Part shown: positions 17,517 to 28,135 of the stretch, piece after piece
Layout of the letters: each line of letters starts with the position of its first letter
How positions within the stretch are numbered: the stretch's first letter is position 1
From: CAZNPU01 sp964575335
GTDB lineage: Bacteria; Planctomycetota; Phycisphaerae; Phycisphaerales; SM1A02
Direction of reading: 5' to 3'
DNA: 64,000 nt
Assembly (NCBI GenBank): GCA_964575335.1
Contig: CAZNPU010000005.1
Coordinates: forward strand, 62,001-126,000
Notes under the pieces: generated by a model
Database searches by the model: none
Seen by the model: the letters and a program-made list of their open reading frames with translations, nothing else
What the model was told of the DNA's origin: nothing
Translations under genes and position numbers: made by a program

Positions 17517-18500
17517 ATGAGTGAGCCTGCGACCATCTGCGACCCCGTACTGTCCGAAGCCCAAATGCACCTGGTGTTGCCTACCGATCCAGTGATCGGC
17601 AGAGTGGTGTCGTCGGAACTCTGCACCAATGGCAAGTCCAACTGCTTTGTGCGACATGTGGCTATTGACGTCAGCGGCACGCCGCTGGCGGGCAATTTTG
17701 TGGTCGGGCAGTCCTTTGGCGTCATTCCGCCGGGGGTGGATTCATTCGGCAAGCCGCACAAGGTCCGGCTGTATTCCATCGCCTCGCCGTCCTGGGGTGA
17801 AGATGGTCAGGGCAATGTGCTGGCCACCACGGTCAAGCGCACCATCGACGAGTTCAAGCCGCAAAAGCCCGGTGACGATCCGGACGACCACCGTCTGTTT
17901 CTGGGAGTGTGCAGTAACTATCTGTGCGACTTGCGGGTGGGCGCGGAAGTGATGGTGAGCGGGCCGAACGGCAAGCGGTTTGTCCTGCCGGTCAACCCTG
18001 CGGAGCATGATTATCTGTTCATCGCCACCGGCACCGGCATCGCGCCGTTCCGCGGCATGGTCATGGAACTGCTGTGTGGTCCGAACGGTCCGTGCTCAAG
18101 TCAGATTCATCTGGTCATGGGCTCGCCGTACACCACCGACCTGCTGTATCACGATTTCTTCTGCACGCTGCAGGACAAGCATCCGAATTTTCACTACTCC
18201 ACCGCGATCAGCCGCGAGATGCGGCCGGACGGCCGGCGCGGCGTGTACGTCGATCGGCTGATCGAGGAGCAGCTTTCGCAGTTTGAACCGCTGCTGCGCA
18301 GTCCGCGGACACTGATTTATATCTGCGGCCTTGCAGGCATGCAGGTGGGGCTGTTCAGCATGTTGGCTCGGCACGGTTTGGGCGAAGGGTATCTCAAAGT
18401 GAAGCCCGAACTGGCTGATGTCGATCCGCAGGCGTGGGACAGCGAAGCGATCAAGCGCTACGTGCGTCCAACGCGCCGCTGCATGCTGGAGGTGTATTGA
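17517..18500 (+). CDS. Plant-type ferredoxin--NADP(+) reductase
   Basis: This 327-residue FAD enzyme has the flavin-binding RLYSIAS (84-90), the loop GVCSNYLCDL (130-139), the NADP-binding ATGTGIAPFRG (170-180), an IYICGLAGMQ segment near 268-277 and a C-terminal LEVY ending with the aromatic residue that stacks on the flavin. These match the plant/cyanobacterial-type FNR rather than the bacterial Fpr type. It would exchange electrons between ferredoxin or flavodoxin and NADP(H) in the cytoplasm. The ATG begins 32 bp after the preceding terminator, so it has its own promoter or relies on read-through. Confidence 0.88.
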   Translation: MSEPATICDPVLSEAQMHLVLPTDPVIGRVVSSELCTNGKSNCFVRHVAIDVSGTPLAGNFVVGQSFGVIPPGVDSFGKPHKVRLYSIASPSWGEDGQGNVLATTVKRTIDEFKPQKPGDDPDDHRLFLGVCSNYLCDLRVGAEVMVSGPNGKRFVLPVNPAEHDYLFIATGTGIAPFRGMVMELLCGPNGPCSSQIHLVMGSPYTTDLLYHDFFCTLQDKHPNFHYSTAISREMRPDGRRGVYVDRLIEEQLSQFEPLLRSPRTLIYICGLAGMQVGLFSMLARHGLGEGYLKVKPELADVDPQAWDSEAIKRYVRPTRRCMLEVY

Positions 18501-18662
18501 GACCTAAGCACGCAGTAAAGCAAAGCAGCGCAGCATTTAAGGTGTGCGCGCGGGGGGATATAGGCCTTGCGCACTGCTGCAATCAACACCCGAATTGAAC
18601 AGAGCAGTTGCCGAAGCTCAGCGCTCAGGTTGCAGATTGGCTGGCCAATGAATCCTTCTGCG

Positions 18663-19913
18663 CTACGCTACAGGCGGCGCGGGCGGGTCGAACGCCATTG
18701 CGACTTGCGTGCCGTAGATCGGATAATCGATGCGGCAGCGGTATCCGCGGAAACGCTCACCATCCCATTTCAGCTTGTTGCACACCAGACGAATCAGATC
18801 GGTGTAGTTTGGAACGTCAGCCGTGCGGAACTTTGCCGTGCCGATCCCCAGCGGCTGGATTGATTCGCCCAGATCGAGTCGATCGATGTCGCGGCTTGGG
18901 TCGTTGACGCTCGCCACGCCATCAAAGGCGGTGTCGTAGATGCTCAATGTCGGCTCGGAGCCGGGATAGACGTCCTGATGCACGAACACATCAAAATGCA
19001 GCGCCTTAGCGGGTGTGCTTATTTCCGCAAAGACGTAGCCTTTCCGTTTTGACTCCGCCGGTACGTACCGCGGCATTTCCTCCAGGTTCACTTCCGCAAA
19101 CACAAGATTGACCGCCGACTTGGGGCCGAACGCATCGCCCGCCAGCGTGTAGTGAACCACTTCCCCGACTTGTTGAACGTCAAGCTTGGGCGGGGGACTG
19201 GAACAGAATTCATCCAGCCGCACTCCTTCAAGGCTGTCAACGGGTATGCCGTCGAGTGACATTGGCCGGCGTGGCGTGTCGCCGTTGGTGATGCGTCGAG
19301 TGGCGAACTTGACGCCTGCGCCGGGACGAAGCCGCTGCAGGCCCAGCAGGCCGGAGATCCATACGATGTCCAGGTGCGTGCCATTGGCTGCAGGATGCAG
19401 CATGACGGTGGCGAGCGATGTTTCAGCCATCGCGCCTTTCAGTTGGCTCATCGCCTTGAAGGCTGACTGCTTGCGTCGTAATTCGAACTCCGCCCGCGAC
19501 TCCGGCAGCCACGCACTGATGATGGCGTCCAGCGCGCTGCGATCGCCTGCTTCGTGGCGAATAAGCTGATCGAACTGGGCGACGGCATTTTCCGCTTCCG
19601 CAATCAGATCGCTGTCCACGCCCTTTTTCGATGCTGCGCGGAACACCCGCCGCAACGGATCCGGTCCGGGCGACAGATACACCACAGCCATGGGATCTTT
19701 GTTGCGAGCCGCCTTCAAAGCGCGGCTCGCCAAGACCTTGTCGATGCCAAGGGTTCGGGCCAGCTCAGCGGGGCCGTATGGTCCTCCCGGCACCGAATCG
19801 AGCACGGCCGACAGATACCGGCCCAGTTGCTCCCCAACGGTGGCGATACTTGTTTCCAGGCCCGACACGGTGACGGGTGCCTTGGTTTGTTTTGGCGTAT
19901 CTATTTGTTGCAT
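18663..19913 (-). CDS. Conserved protein of unknown function with N-terminal helix-turn-helix
   Basis: This 416-residue soluble protein begins with an HTH-like segment (about 47-72, GPAELARTLGIDKVLASRALKAAR), then a helical domain with AENAVAQFDQLI and a mixed alpha/beta domain to the end. There is no signal peptide or membrane helix. I do not recognise the C-terminal family; a DNA-binding regulator with a ligand-sensing domain is possible but unproven. It stands alone between convergent FNR and the cysK transcript, which runs the same way and ends about 280 bp before its start. Confidence 0.7.
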   Translation of the reverse strand: MQQIDTPKQTKAPVTVSGLETSIATVGEQLGRYLSAVLDSVPGGPYGPAELARTLGIDKVLASRALKAARNKDPMAVVYLSPGPDPLRRVFRAASKKGVDSDLIAEAENAVAQFDQLIRHEAGDRSALDAIISAWLPESRAEFELRRKQSAFKAMSQLKGAMAETSLATVMLHPAANGTHLDIVWISGLLGLQRLRPGAGVKFATRRITNGDTPRRPMSLDGIPVDSLEGVRLDEFCSSPPPKLDVQQVGEVVHYTLAGDAFGPKSAVNLVFAEVNLEEMPRYVPAESKRKGYVFAEISTPAKALHFDVFVHQDVYPGSEPTLSIYDTAFDGVASVNDPSRDIDRLDLGESIQPLGIGTAKFRTADVPNYTDLIRLVCNKLKWDGERFRGYRCRIDYPIYGTQVAMAFDPPAPPVA

Positions 19914-20192
19914 AGGCGTTTATGCATAATCAGCCGGCTGGACGCCATCGTCATTATACAGCAGGGATCGAAGGCTTCGAAATGAAAATATGTTTCTCAT
20001 CAACTATTTTTGGAGTTTCAGGGAAACAAACTCGTCAAGGCCTGGCACAATGGCGGGCTTCAGGGTTGAACGTGAATCCAGGCAAATCGGCGCTCAGGAT
20101 GCGCAGGGCGGTTCCTGCTTCAGGGCGGCGGCGGATGCCCGCCTGCAGTGTGTCACAAAGGCTGCTGCGAGTGTTGTCTTTTGACGTTGCCA

Positions 20193-21134
20193 TCACCGCC
20201 ACAGTCCTTCAAACAGCGGCGTCGAGAGGTATCGCTCACCAAAGCTGCAGGCCACGGTGACGATCTTCTTGCCGCGATTTTCAGGCCGGGCCGCCACGCG
20301 AGCCGCAGCGCATACATTGGCGCCTGTGCTGATCCCGCCGAAGATTCCCTCTTCCTTGGCCAGGCGTCGCGCCCATTCGTAGGCGTCTTCGTTTGTCACC
20401 AGTTCGACGCCGTTCAGCAGCGAGGTGTCGAGGTTGCGGGGGATGAACCCTGCCCCAATGCCCTGGATTTTGTGCGGCGCGGGCTTTCCACCTGAGATGA
20501 CTGGGGAGGACGCTGGCTCAACCGCAATGGCCTTGAATTCTGGATTATGCTGGCGAATGTATCGCGTCACGCCGGTAATGGTGCCGCCTGTCCCCACGCC
20601 CGCCACGATCATGTCGATATTGCCCTGGGTGTCCTGCCAGATTTCCGGCCCGGTCGTCTTTTCGTGAATGGCAGGATTGGCAGGGTTGTCGAACTGCTGG
20701 GGCATCCATGCGTCCTTGGTTGAGGCAAGCAGTTCTTCAGCTGCCCGCACCGCGCCGGGCATGCCGTCAGCAGCGGGGGTGAGCACCACGTTCGCGCCCA
20801 TGGCTCGAAGCATGACACGACGCTCCATGCTCATCGATTCGGGCATGGTGAGCGTTAGTTGATAGCCGCGACCGGCACAGACAAATGCCAGAGCGATGCC
20901 CGTATTGCCGGAGGTTGGTTCGATGATCTGTGTGTTGGGATGAATCAGGCCGCGCTGCTCCGCATCGTGAATCATCGCCTCGGCGATGCGGTCTTTCACG
21001 CTTGCCATGGGGTTGAAAAATTCGAGTTTCAGGTACACCGTGGCATGTTCCGGCGGCACGACGCGACGCAGGCGCACCATCGGGGTGTTGAAACAGGTAT
21101 CGACGATGCTCTGGTAAATCTTCCCGTGTGCCAT
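20193..21134 (-). CDS. cysK: Cysteine synthase A (O-acetylserine sulfhydrylase)
   Basis: The 313-residue PLP enzyme converts O-acetylserine and sulfide to cysteine. It shows the PLP lysine in [10 protein letters not shown] (K47), the substrate loop PTSGNTG (73-79), the phosphate-binding [10 protein letters not shown], and GISTGAN in the C-terminal half. The ATG at 21134 begins MAHGKIYQ and follows GGAGA; a TTG nine codons upstream is less likely. It is divergent from cysE, which makes its substrate, so one intergenic region probably controls both. Confidence 0.94.
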   Translation of the reverse strand: MAHGKIYQSIVDTCFNTPMVRLRRVVPPEHATVYLKLEFFNPMASVKDRIAEAMIHDAEQRGLIHPNTQIIEPTSGNTGIALAFVCAGRGYQLTLTMPESMSMERRVMLRAMGANVVLTPAADGMPGAVRAAEELLASTKDAWMPQQFDNPANPAIHEKTTGPEIWQDTQGNIDMIVAGVGTGGTITGVTRYIRQHNPEFKAIAVEPASSPVISGGKPAPHKIQGIGAGFIPRNLDTSLLNGVELVTNEDAYEWARRLAKEEGIFGGISTGANVCAAARVAARPENRGKKIVTVACSFGERYLSTPLFEGLWR

Positions 21135-21226
21135 GCGGCTTGTGTTCTCCTCACACGTCAAACCTCGGGGCGATTCCTGGTGAGTTTGCCAACGGAAGCG
21201 ATCGCTGGCATGTCATTCGCCCACCG

Positions 21227-21239
21227 TGGTAGGCTACCA
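21227..21239. promoter_or_regulatory. Palindrome in the cysK-cysE divergent promoter region
   Basis: A perfect inverted repeat TGGTAG-G-CTACCA lies in the 112-bp region between the two divergent cysteine genes, 7 bp before the cysE start. It could be an operator for a cysteine or sulfur regulator, but no regulator gene is nearby and the site is short, so this is an inference only. Confidence 0.35.
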
Positions 21240-21246
21240 TGTTTGT

Positions 21247-22233
21247 ATGGAATTGTCGGACCACACCGATCCTCATACATCGATCTACGAGCCTTCCTAT
21301 CACGGCCAGGATGTTCGTCGACTGGTCGAATCGATCCGAGCTGATGAGCGGATTCGACATATTTCCGCTGCCTATCTGCCGGATCGGAATGCGATCATCG
21401 AGATTATCGAGAAGCTGCGTTGGCTGATGTTTCCCGGTTTTTTCGGGCCGCGCAATCTTAGCGACGACACGTTGGCCGAGCATGTCAAAGCGGTGCTGGA
21501 TGATGTCAGCCGCAAGTTATTTGAACAGCTCAGCGGTGCATTGCGTTACCAGCGGGAAATCGAGTCGGGTGCTCCGGTTTTTGCTGCCCAGTGCGAGGAC
21601 TGCACCCGCCGTGCTCAGCAGATTGTGGTTTCGTTCATAAAGACCCTGCCGCGCATTCGACATCTGCTCAGTCTGGATGTGCAGGCAGCGTATGACGGCG
21701 ATCCAGCCGCCAGGCATACTGATGAGATTGTCTTCAGCTACCCCGGTTTGTTGGCGCTGACGGTGCATCGGCTGGCCCATGAACTGTATTGGCTCGATGT
21801 GCCGCTGATTCCTCGCATCATGTCCGAGTACGCCCATTCGCTGACGGGCATTGACATTCATCCCGGCGCGCGCATCGGTCAATCGTTCTTTATCGATCAT
21901 GGGACGGGCGTGGTGATTGGTGAGACGACACACATCGGTGATCATTGCCGCATCTACCAGGGCGTGACGCTTGGCGCCAAGAGCTTCCCCAAGGATGAAT
22001 CAGGGCGCATGAAACGCGGCATCAAGCGGCATCCGACGCTGGAAGATCACGTGATCGTCTATGCCGGCGCGACAATTCTGGGCGGCGATACCGTGATCGG
22101 GGCCGGCTCGGTCATCAACGGCGGCGTCTTTCTTACGACATCGGTTCCACCCGGGCACGTCGTGCGCGCTCCCAAGGCAGAGTTCAACCTGCGCAGCAAT
22201 CCCGAACTTCCGCCGGTGAATTATCACATCTAA
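21247..22233 (+). CDS. cysE: Serine O-acetyltransferase
   Basis: This 328-residue protein has a helical N-terminal domain and a left-handed beta-helix of hexapeptide repeats (about 195-305): IHPGARIGQSFFIDHGTG, VVIGETTHIGDHCRIYQGV, and TILGGDTVIGAGSVI. It uses acetyl-CoA to activate serine for cysteine synthesis. The length and long N-terminus match the EpsC/plant-like bacterial group rather than the shorter enterobacterial CysE. The ATG at 21247 is chosen; a GTG seven codons upstream lies inside the palindrome. Ends NPELPPVNYHI, without the clear C-terminal Ile-ending tail complex seen in E. coli, though an Ile is the last residue. Confidence 0.92.
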   Translation: MELSDHTDPHTSIYEPSYHGQDVRRLVESIRADERIRHISAAYLPDRNAIIEIIEKLRWLMFPGFFGPRNLSDDTLAEHVKAVLDDVSRKLFEQLSGALRYQREIESGAPVFAAQCEDCTRRAQQIVVSFIKTLPRIRHLLSLDVQAAYDGDPAARHTDEIVFSYPGLLALTVHRLAHELYWLDVPLIPRIMSEYAHSLTGIDIHPGARIGQSFFIDHGTGVVIGETTHIGDHCRIYQGVTLGAKSFPKDESGRMKRGIKRHPTLEDHVIVYAGATILGGDTVIGAGSVINGGVFLTTSVPPGHVVRAPKAEFNLRSNPELPPVNYHI

Positions 22234-22526
22234 GTCAACAGACGTACGCGCGCGTTTGGTCACGCGCATACACGCCGACACACTCGTCGGCTTGCATGCT
22301 GTTGTGCTGTGTTGTCAGCACGCGGATACGCAGATGCGGATTTACATGCCAAACGTGTGATCGGGTACGGGGCTGACGAGGCGATGCCGCGCGGGTGATG
22401 GTGAAATAATCCGGCCGCTTTCCAAGCGGAATCGCTGTGAAAGGTGGCATGATACTGCTCGGCTTCGCTGCTCAGACGCGAGCAGCGACCGTTTATCAGG
22501 TGCTGGACTTGTGAACAGGAGCAGGC

Positions 22527-24155
22527 ATGCTGACCGATCAACTCGCACGCGTTGTTGGCCAAAGGCTGCCGGGAACGTCCGAACTGCTGACTCCGGACGC
22601 GCTGGCGTTTCTCACCAGGCTGGAGCAGACCTTCGGCCGCCAACGAAAAGATTTGCTGGATCGGCGGCGTCTTCGTCAATCCGCCATCGATGCGGGTGAG
22701 CCGATTGATTTTTCATCAGCAACCGCAACAGTGCGCAGCGGCTCGTGGAAGGTCGGTTCGATCCCCGATGACCTGCAGCTTCGCCGTGTTGAAATCACCG
22801 GCCCGACCGATGGCAAGATGATCATCAACGCGCTCAACTCCGGCGCACAGGTGTTCATGGCCGATTTTGAGGACGCCAATTGTCCGACGTGGTCCAACAT
22901 GGTTCAGGGGCAAGTGAACCTGCAACGTGCGATCCGGCGCACGATCGAGTTTACCAGTCCGGAGGGCAAGGCCTATCGGCTGAATGATCGCGTCGCAACG
23001 CTCATGGTCAGGCCGCGCGGCTGGCATCTGGAAGAACGACATGTGCAGCTTGACGGGACGCCGATCTCAGCATCGCTATTCGATTTCGGGCTGTACTTTT
23101 TTCACAACGCCCGCGAACTGCTTGAACGCGGTACCGGGCCGTACTTCTATCTGCCCAAGCTTGAAAGCCATCTCGAAGCAAGGCTGTGGAACGATGTGTT
23201 CAATATGGCGGAGGATGAACTTGGCCTGAAGCGCGGCACGATCAAAGCGACCGTGCTGATCGAAACCATCCATGCAGCATTTGAAATGGATGAAATCCTC
23301 TACGAGCTGCGCGATCACATTGTCGGGCTGAACGCTGGTCGATGGGATTACATCTTCAGCATCATCAAAACGTTCAATCGCACCATGCCAGCGCCGCTGC
23401 CGGACCGTGCGCAGGTGACGATGACGGTTCCGTTTATGCGCGCTTACACCGAACTGCTGGTGCAGACCTGCCACAAGCGCGGCGCTCATGCGATAGGGGG
23501 GATGGCTGCATTCATTCCCAGCCGGCGCGATGCGCAGGTGAATGCCGTTGCGCTGGAAAAGGTGCGTGAAGACAAGCAGCGCGAATGCGCGGACGGCTTT
23601 GACGGCACATGGGTGGCGCACCCTGACCTTGTGCCGGTGGCGATGGAGGTGTTCGATCAGGCTCTTGGCGATCGCCCGCATCAGAAACACAACCTGCGAA
23701 GCGATGTCAAAGTGACGGCGAAGGATCTGCTGAATTTCAATGTGCCCGGCGGTCGCATCACCAACGCCGGCCTGCGCAACAACATCAGCGTTGGGCTGCA
23801 GTATCTGGAGGCATGGCTGCGCGGCTTCGGCGCAGTGGCGATCAACAATCTGATGGAAGACACCGCCACGGCTGAGATTTCCCGCGCGCAGGTTTGGCAG
23901 TGGCTTCAACGACAAGCCAAAACTGAGGATGATGGTCAGGCAATTACCGCAGAACGCTGCCGGGCTGTGCTGCATGAGGAACTCAAACGATTCAGCGAGC
24001 AGCATGGAAATAATGCTGCGGTCAACGCCAACCGCTTCGATGACGCTGCAGAAATTATGGACCAACTGATGACCGGCAACGAATTCCCGCCATTCCTGAC
24101 GCTCATCGCGCAGGATCGGCTGGAACAAGTCGCTGATGCTGCAGCAGTGAAATGA
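22527..24155 (+). CDS. aceB: Malate synthase A
   Basis: The 542-residue product condenses glyoxylate with acetyl-CoA to malate, the second step of the glyoxylate shunt. Visible family regions are [80 protein letters not shown] and [12 protein letters not shown]. The length and sequence fit isoform A. AGGAG precedes the ATG at good spacing. Isocitrate lyase follows in the same direction 191 bp later, so both glyoxylate-shunt enzymes are encoded side by side, allowing growth on acetate or fatty acids. Confidence 0.96.
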   Translation: MLTDQLARVVGQRLPGTSELLTPDALAFLTRLEQTFGRQRKDLLDRRRLRQSAIDAGEPIDFSSATATVRSGSWKVGSIPDDLQLRRVEITGPTDGKMIINALNSGAQVFMADFEDANCPTWSNMVQGQVNLQRAIRRTIEFTSPEGKAYRLNDRVATLMVRPRGWHLEERHVQLDGTPISASLFDFGLYFFHNARELLERGTGPYFYLPKLESHLEARLWNDVFNMAEDELGLKRGTIKATVLIETIHAAFEMDEILYELRDHIVGLNAGRWDYIFSIIKTFNRTMPAPLPDRAQVTMTVPFMRAYTELLVQTCHKRGAHAIGGMAAFIPSRRDAQVNAVALEKVREDKQRECADGFDGTWVAHPDLVPVAMEVFDQALGDRPHQKHNLRSDVKVTAKDLLNFNVPGGRITNAGLRNNISVGLQYLEAWLRGFGAVAINNLMEDTATAEISRAQVWQWLQRQAKTEDDGQAITAERCRAVLHEELKRFSEQHGNNAAVNANRFDDAAEIMDQLMTGNEFPPFLTLIAQDRLEQVADAAAVK

Positions 24156-24346
24156 TTTGAACTTCAGCGTGGGAATGAATTGTCTGCAAACACAGGGGCG
24201 CGGTGAAAAAAGCGTGCGGAAGTGCAAATGGATCGAATGCTGTGATCGCAAAGCCAGTTTTTCGTCCGTTGACCGCGGCGCTCTTGCAATGAGCGCTGAA
24301 CGTCGCTTGTGAATGATCAGAAACCAACTACAAGGAGCGAAACCTG

Positions 24347-25681
24347 ATGAAGATCGCTTCCAATGGATTCAACGATGCTGCGCAGCTCGCTCACGCCTGG
24401 GCCAGCGATGCGCGGTGGAAAGGCGTCGAACGGCCATATGCTGCGGAAGATGTCTTGCGATTGCGAGGCTCGGTGCTCATTGAACATACGCTGGCGCGGC
24501 TTGGCGCTCAGCGATTATGGAATCTCCTGCATGATGAGCCGTTCGTGCGGGCGCTTGGCGCACTCAGCGGCAATCAGGCGATCCAGCAGGTTGAAGCTGG
24601 ACTGAAGGCGATCTATCTCAGCGGCTGGCAGGTGGCGGGTGATGCCAACACGGCGATGCAGATGTATCCCGATCAGAGTTTGTATCCGGTTGACAGCGTG
24701 CCGGCAGTGCTGCGCCGAATCAACAATGCGCTGCTGCGGGCCGATCAGATTCAGCGCATCGAAGGCCGCACTGATGGTACGCAGTATCTCGTGCCGATTG
24801 TCGCTGACGCCGAGGCGGGGTTTGGCGGAACACTCAATACCTATGAGCTGATTCGGGCGATGATCGAAGCCGGCGCAGCGGGTGTTCACCTTGAAGACCA
24901 GCTCGCATCACACAAGAAATGTGGTCATATGGGCGGCAAGGTGCTGGTGCCGACGCATGAGTTCATTCAAAAGCTGATCGCAGCGAGACTGGCAGCGGAC
25001 GTGGCGGGGGTTTCAACGATTCTCATCGGCCGCACTGACGCCAACGGCGCGAAATTGCTCATCGGCGACGCGGATGATGTCGATCGCAGGTTCATTACCG
25101 GCCAGCGCACGGCTGACGGCTATCACATTGTGCGCGGCGGGATCGAGTACGCCATCGCCAGAGCTGTTGCGTTTGCGCCCTATTGCGATCTTGTATGGTG
25201 CGAAACAGCAACGCCCGATCTTGAAGAGGCCAGAGCGTTTGCGCAAGCGGTGCGGGCGGAACATCCCAACAAGATGCTGGCGTACAACTGTTCGCCGTCG
25301 TTCAACTGGAAGCGAGCGCTTGGCGATGACGAGATCGCGAATTTTCAGAACGAGCTGGCGGAAATGGGCTATAAGTTCCAGTTCATCACGCTGGCGGGAT
25401 TCCATACGCTCAATGCAGCCATGTTTGAACTTGCGCACGAATACGCCCGCAGCGGCATGACGGCATACGCCCGATTGCAGATGCGCGAGTTTGAAATGGA
25501 GCGTGCTCTGGGCTATCGCGCAGTGAAACATCAGAGCTTCGTCGGGGCGGGCTATTTCGATCGTCTGCAACTGATCATCACCGGCGGCAAGGCGTCAACG
25601 ACATCGCTCAACGGCTCGACCGAGTTGGAGCAGTTTGATGACAATGTGTCGGAAGCAGCAGTTGGCCAAGCTGTGCAGTGA
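24347..25681 (+). CDS. aceA: Isocitrate lyase
   Basis: This 444-residue enzyme cleaves isocitrate to glyoxylate and succinate. The active-site loop KKCGHMGGK (190-198, catalytic C192) is intact; [15 protein letters not shown] and NCSPSFNW are also present. Its length matches the short bacterial type. AAGGAG lies upstream of the ATG at 24347. It follows aceB and ends before a strong bidirectional terminator, so aceB-aceA likely form one functional unit. Confidence 0.97.
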   Translation: MKIASNGFNDAAQLAHAWASDARWKGVERPYAAEDVLRLRGSVLIEHTLARLGAQRLWNLLHDEPFVRALGALSGNQAIQQVEAGLKAIYLSGWQVAGDANTAMQMYPDQSLYPVDSVPAVLRRINNALLRADQIQRIEGRTDGTQYLVPIVADAEAGFGGTLNTYELIRAMIEAGAAGVHLEDQLASHKKCGHMGGKVLVPTHEFIQKLIAARLAADVAGVSTILIGRTDANGAKLLIGDADDVDRRFITGQRTADGYHIVRGGIEYAIARAVAFAPYCDLVWCETATPDLEEARAFAQAVRAEHPNKMLAYNCSPSFNWKRALGDDEIANFQNELAEMGYKFQFITLAGFHTLNAAMFELAHEYARSGMTAYARLQMREFEMERALGYRAVKHQSFVGAGYFDRLQLIITGGKASTTSLNGSTELEQFDDNVSEAAVGQAVQ

Positions 25682-25740
25682 GGATTCGCAGGCGAGCGTG
25701 CGATCGTAATCTGTACCACGCGCTATCCCAGCGCACGAAA

Positions 25741-25770
25741 AAAGCCGCAGCATGACGATGCTGCGGCTTT
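25741..25770. terminator. Bidirectional terminator between aceA and tsf
   Basis: A 13-bp perfect stem AAAGCCGCAGCAT / ATGCTGCGGCTTT with a GACG loop separates the convergent aceA and tsf genes. T-runs follow on both strands (GTTT on plus, a TTTTTT run on minus), so it can stop both transcripts. Confidence 0.9.
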
Positions 25771-25812
25771 GTTTATCAGGTTCTTGTTTCTTATGATTGC
25801 TCGATCGCGTGA

Positions 25813-26616
25813 TTATCCGCCGACGACGTATCGCCGGAAGGTCTTGATCGTCACGCCGGGGGGGAGCAGGTCACGCACGGCTTTCTTGCCAGCAGGGTCC
25901 TTCACGTATTTCTGATCAAGCAGCGTGTGTTCTTCGAGATATTTGCGGACTTTGCCTTCTGCAATCTTCTCGGCGATCTGATCGGGCTTGCCGGCTTCTC
26001 TTGCTTCAGCCAGGCCTTCCTCGCGGATGCGCTGGATCGTCTCCGCGGGCACGTCATCAGCGCTGACGCCGACTGGCGGAGGCACGTGAGCCACAATGTG
26101 CATGCAGATGCCGGTGAGCGTTTCCTCATCGACGGCGCCGCCTTCGATCTGCACAATCGCGCCGCGCTTGCCGTCGTGGTGAATATAGCTGCCGAAGGTT
26201 CCGCCCTGCAGATGCTCGCCTCGCGCGAAGCTGGCGTTTTCGTTGGTCTTGATGCGCACGTCATCAACGCGCTTGGTGATGGTTTCGTCGGCCTTCACTT
26301 CGCCGACCGGCTGCTTGAGCGCGGCTCGGGCGACGTCCTCCACCATGCTGAGGAATTCCTCATTGCGAGCAGTGAAGTCCGTCTCGGTGCGAAGCTCAAC
26401 GATGGCTGCGTCTGAGCCTTCAATGGCAATGCCAATGCGACCTTCGCCCGCCGCACGCTCGGTGCGGGTATCCATCTTGCCCTTGAGTTTGGCGCGAAGT
26501 ATTTCCTCGGCCAGGGCCATGTCGCCGTTGGCTTCGGTCAGTGCGGCCTTGCAATCCATCATGCCAAGCCCGGTCTTCTCTCGCAGGGCCATGACGTCCT
26601 TGGGCGTAAAGCTCAC
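25813..26616 (-). CDS. tsf: Translation elongation factor Ts
   Basis: EF-Ts recharges EF-Tu with GTP. The UBA-like N-terminus (DVMALREKTGLGMMDCKAAL) and the core TDFTARNEEF, GSYIHHDGKRGAIVQI and MHIVAHVPP identify it. The GTG at 26616 is chosen because GGAGG (26625-26629) sits eight bases before it; an in-frame ATG five codons upstream (26631) lacks a site and overlaps that GGAGG. The 267-residue length is typical. It follows rpsB in the standard rpsB-tsf order, with 270 bp between them. Confidence 0.95.
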   Translation of the reverse strand: MSFTPKDVMALREKTGLGMMDCKAALTEANGDMALAEEILRAKLKGKMDTRTERAAGEGRIGIAIEGSDAAIVELRTETDFTARNEEFLSMVEDVARAALKQPVGEVKADETITKRVDDVRIKTNENASFARGEHLQGGTFGSYIHHDGKRGAIVQIEGGAVDEETLTGICMHIVAHVPPPVGVSADDVPAETIQRIREEGLAEAREAGKPDQIAEKIAEGKVRKYLEEHTLLDQKYVKDPAGKKAVRDLLPPGVTIKTFRRYVVGG

Positions 26617-26886
26617 CTTGGTAGCCTCCATCTGATTTCTCTGTCCTCGCTATCGTGGGTTCAAGCAATTTCGTCTGCTGATCGTGCGTGCATGCGTACG
26701 TGCGTGCGCTTCACGAATGTGCAGTTGGGGAACGATAGGCACATCGCGTCGGAAGCGAATCCGAAAGCGGCAGCGATGTTCGTTCACACAGTTTGTTGAC
26801 GCCGCTGCGCTGAGCTGCAATCAGCCAACTCTCACGACGAACGACGAATCATCCAAACAAACGAATCGGTTTGCGTCAGCCGAACC

Positions 26887-27756
26887 TCAGTCCTGCTGCG
26901 CGCTTGTGCTTGCGCTGCTGCTGGATACCGGCTCACCGCGGTCATCCGTGGCAGCGGCAGCGTCCGACGCCGGTTCAGTGCTGTCAGCCCGGAACTGGCT
27001 GCGTGCCGAACGTCGGCGGGGCGCAGGTCCGGTTGCCTGCTGTTGCTGATCGTCCGCGCCCTCGGCTGCGGCAGTGCGGCCGGCTTTGCCTTGGCGGATC
27101 GCGTCGGCGATTTCGCGCACGATCACATCAATCGATCGCATGGAATCGTCATTGCCCGGAATGACGATGTCGCACATATCCGGATTGCCGTCTGTATCAA
27201 CCAGGCACACGGTGGGAATGCCCAGGCTGCGAGCTTCGCGAAGCGCGTTGGCTTCCCGCGTCACGTCAACGACAAACAGCGCGCCCGGCAACTTGTTCAT
27301 GTTGCGGATGCCCTGCAGGTTGCGGGTGATCTTGGCCTTTTCGCGGGCCAGCTGCGACTTCATCTTCTTGGAGTAGGTGTCGATTTCGCCTGAGGTTTCC
27401 AGATGCTCAAGCTCTTCCAGTCGCTTCAGGCGCTCGCGAATGGTGCGGAAGTTGGTCAACGTGCCGCCCAGCCATCGCTCGGTGACGTACGGCATGCCGA
27501 CGTCTTGGGCATTCTTCTCAATCGCGGCGCGGGCCTGACGCTTGGTGCCCACCAGGCAGACGTCCTTGCCTTCTGCCACGACGGAGGCGATGAACTTCTT
27601 CGCCAGCAGCAGTCCCTTGATGGTTTCACGAATATCAATGATGTGAATTTTGTTCCGCGTGCCGAAAATGTATGGACCCATCTTGGGGTTCCATCCGCTG
27701 CGGCGCTGGCCAAAGTGAATGCCAGCTTCGATGAGGTCTTTCACGAGCGATGCCAT
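26887..27756 (-). CDS. rpsB: 30S ribosomal protein S2
   Basis: The S2 core (residues 1 to about 230) is clear: DLIEAGIHFGQRRSGWNPKM, IHIIDIRETIKGL, GTKRQARAAIEKNA, RWLGGTLTNFRTI and FVVDVTREANALREA. The last 60 residues form a Gln/Ala/Ser-rich polar extension, as in several planctomycete S2 proteins. AAAGG precedes the ATG. It heads the rpsB-tsf operon. Confidence 0.96.
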   Translation of the reverse strand: MASLVKDLIEAGIHFGQRRSGWNPKMGPYIFGTRNKIHIIDIRETIKGLLLAKKFIASVVAEGKDVCLVGTKRQARAAIEKNAQDVGMPYVTERWLGGTLTNFRTIRERLKRLEELEHLETSGEIDTYSKKMKSQLAREKAKITRNLQGIRNMNKLPGALFVVDVTREANALREARSLGIPTVCLVDTDGNPDMCDIVIPGNDDSMRSIDVIVREIADAIRQGKAGRTAAAEGADDQQQQATGPAPRRRSARSQFRADSTEPASDAAAATDDRGEPVSSSSASTSAQQD

Positions 27757-28135
27757 GGCGAGCCTTTCATCAGCGACACCGACGGTACGGACAGTGGAGC
27801 CAGATCGCTCCCAAGCAATCCGGCCCGCCCGTGTGAGGGCGCTTGTGGGTGGAGCGAGGGTATCAATACGCTCCGGATTCCTTACCTACAGGATACGAAG
27901 CTCAACGTGCACCGCCCACTGCAGCGGTGACATTGAGTTGCTCTAACCGACAGAGCGAAAGGGCAAGTGTACTCTGTTGTGGCTGGCAGAGCAAGACAGC
28001 CGCAAAACAGTTGGCACAAAACGCCCGCTTCAGCGGATAAGGCAATCTGAAAAATCCGGATGATCCCGGGGGGATCTGAGGGGAACTAGGGGATTCAGCT
28101 TCGTGCGGGCAGGGGACGGGGTGGCGATAACGAGG
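27757..28135. other. Intergenic region between pyrC end and rpsB start
   Basis: No gene is seen in these 379 bases, which must hold the rpsB promoter and leader and the end of the pyrC transcript. A perfect palindrome GATCCC-GGG-GGGATC (28063-28077) followed on the minus strand by a short T-run (TTTTT) may terminate pyrC. No known r-protein leader fold was recognised. Confidence 0.45.

Noticed and set aside
25741..25770. Possible CRISPR or attachment repeat
   Set aside because: It is a single perfect hairpin with T-runs on both sides, a terminator.
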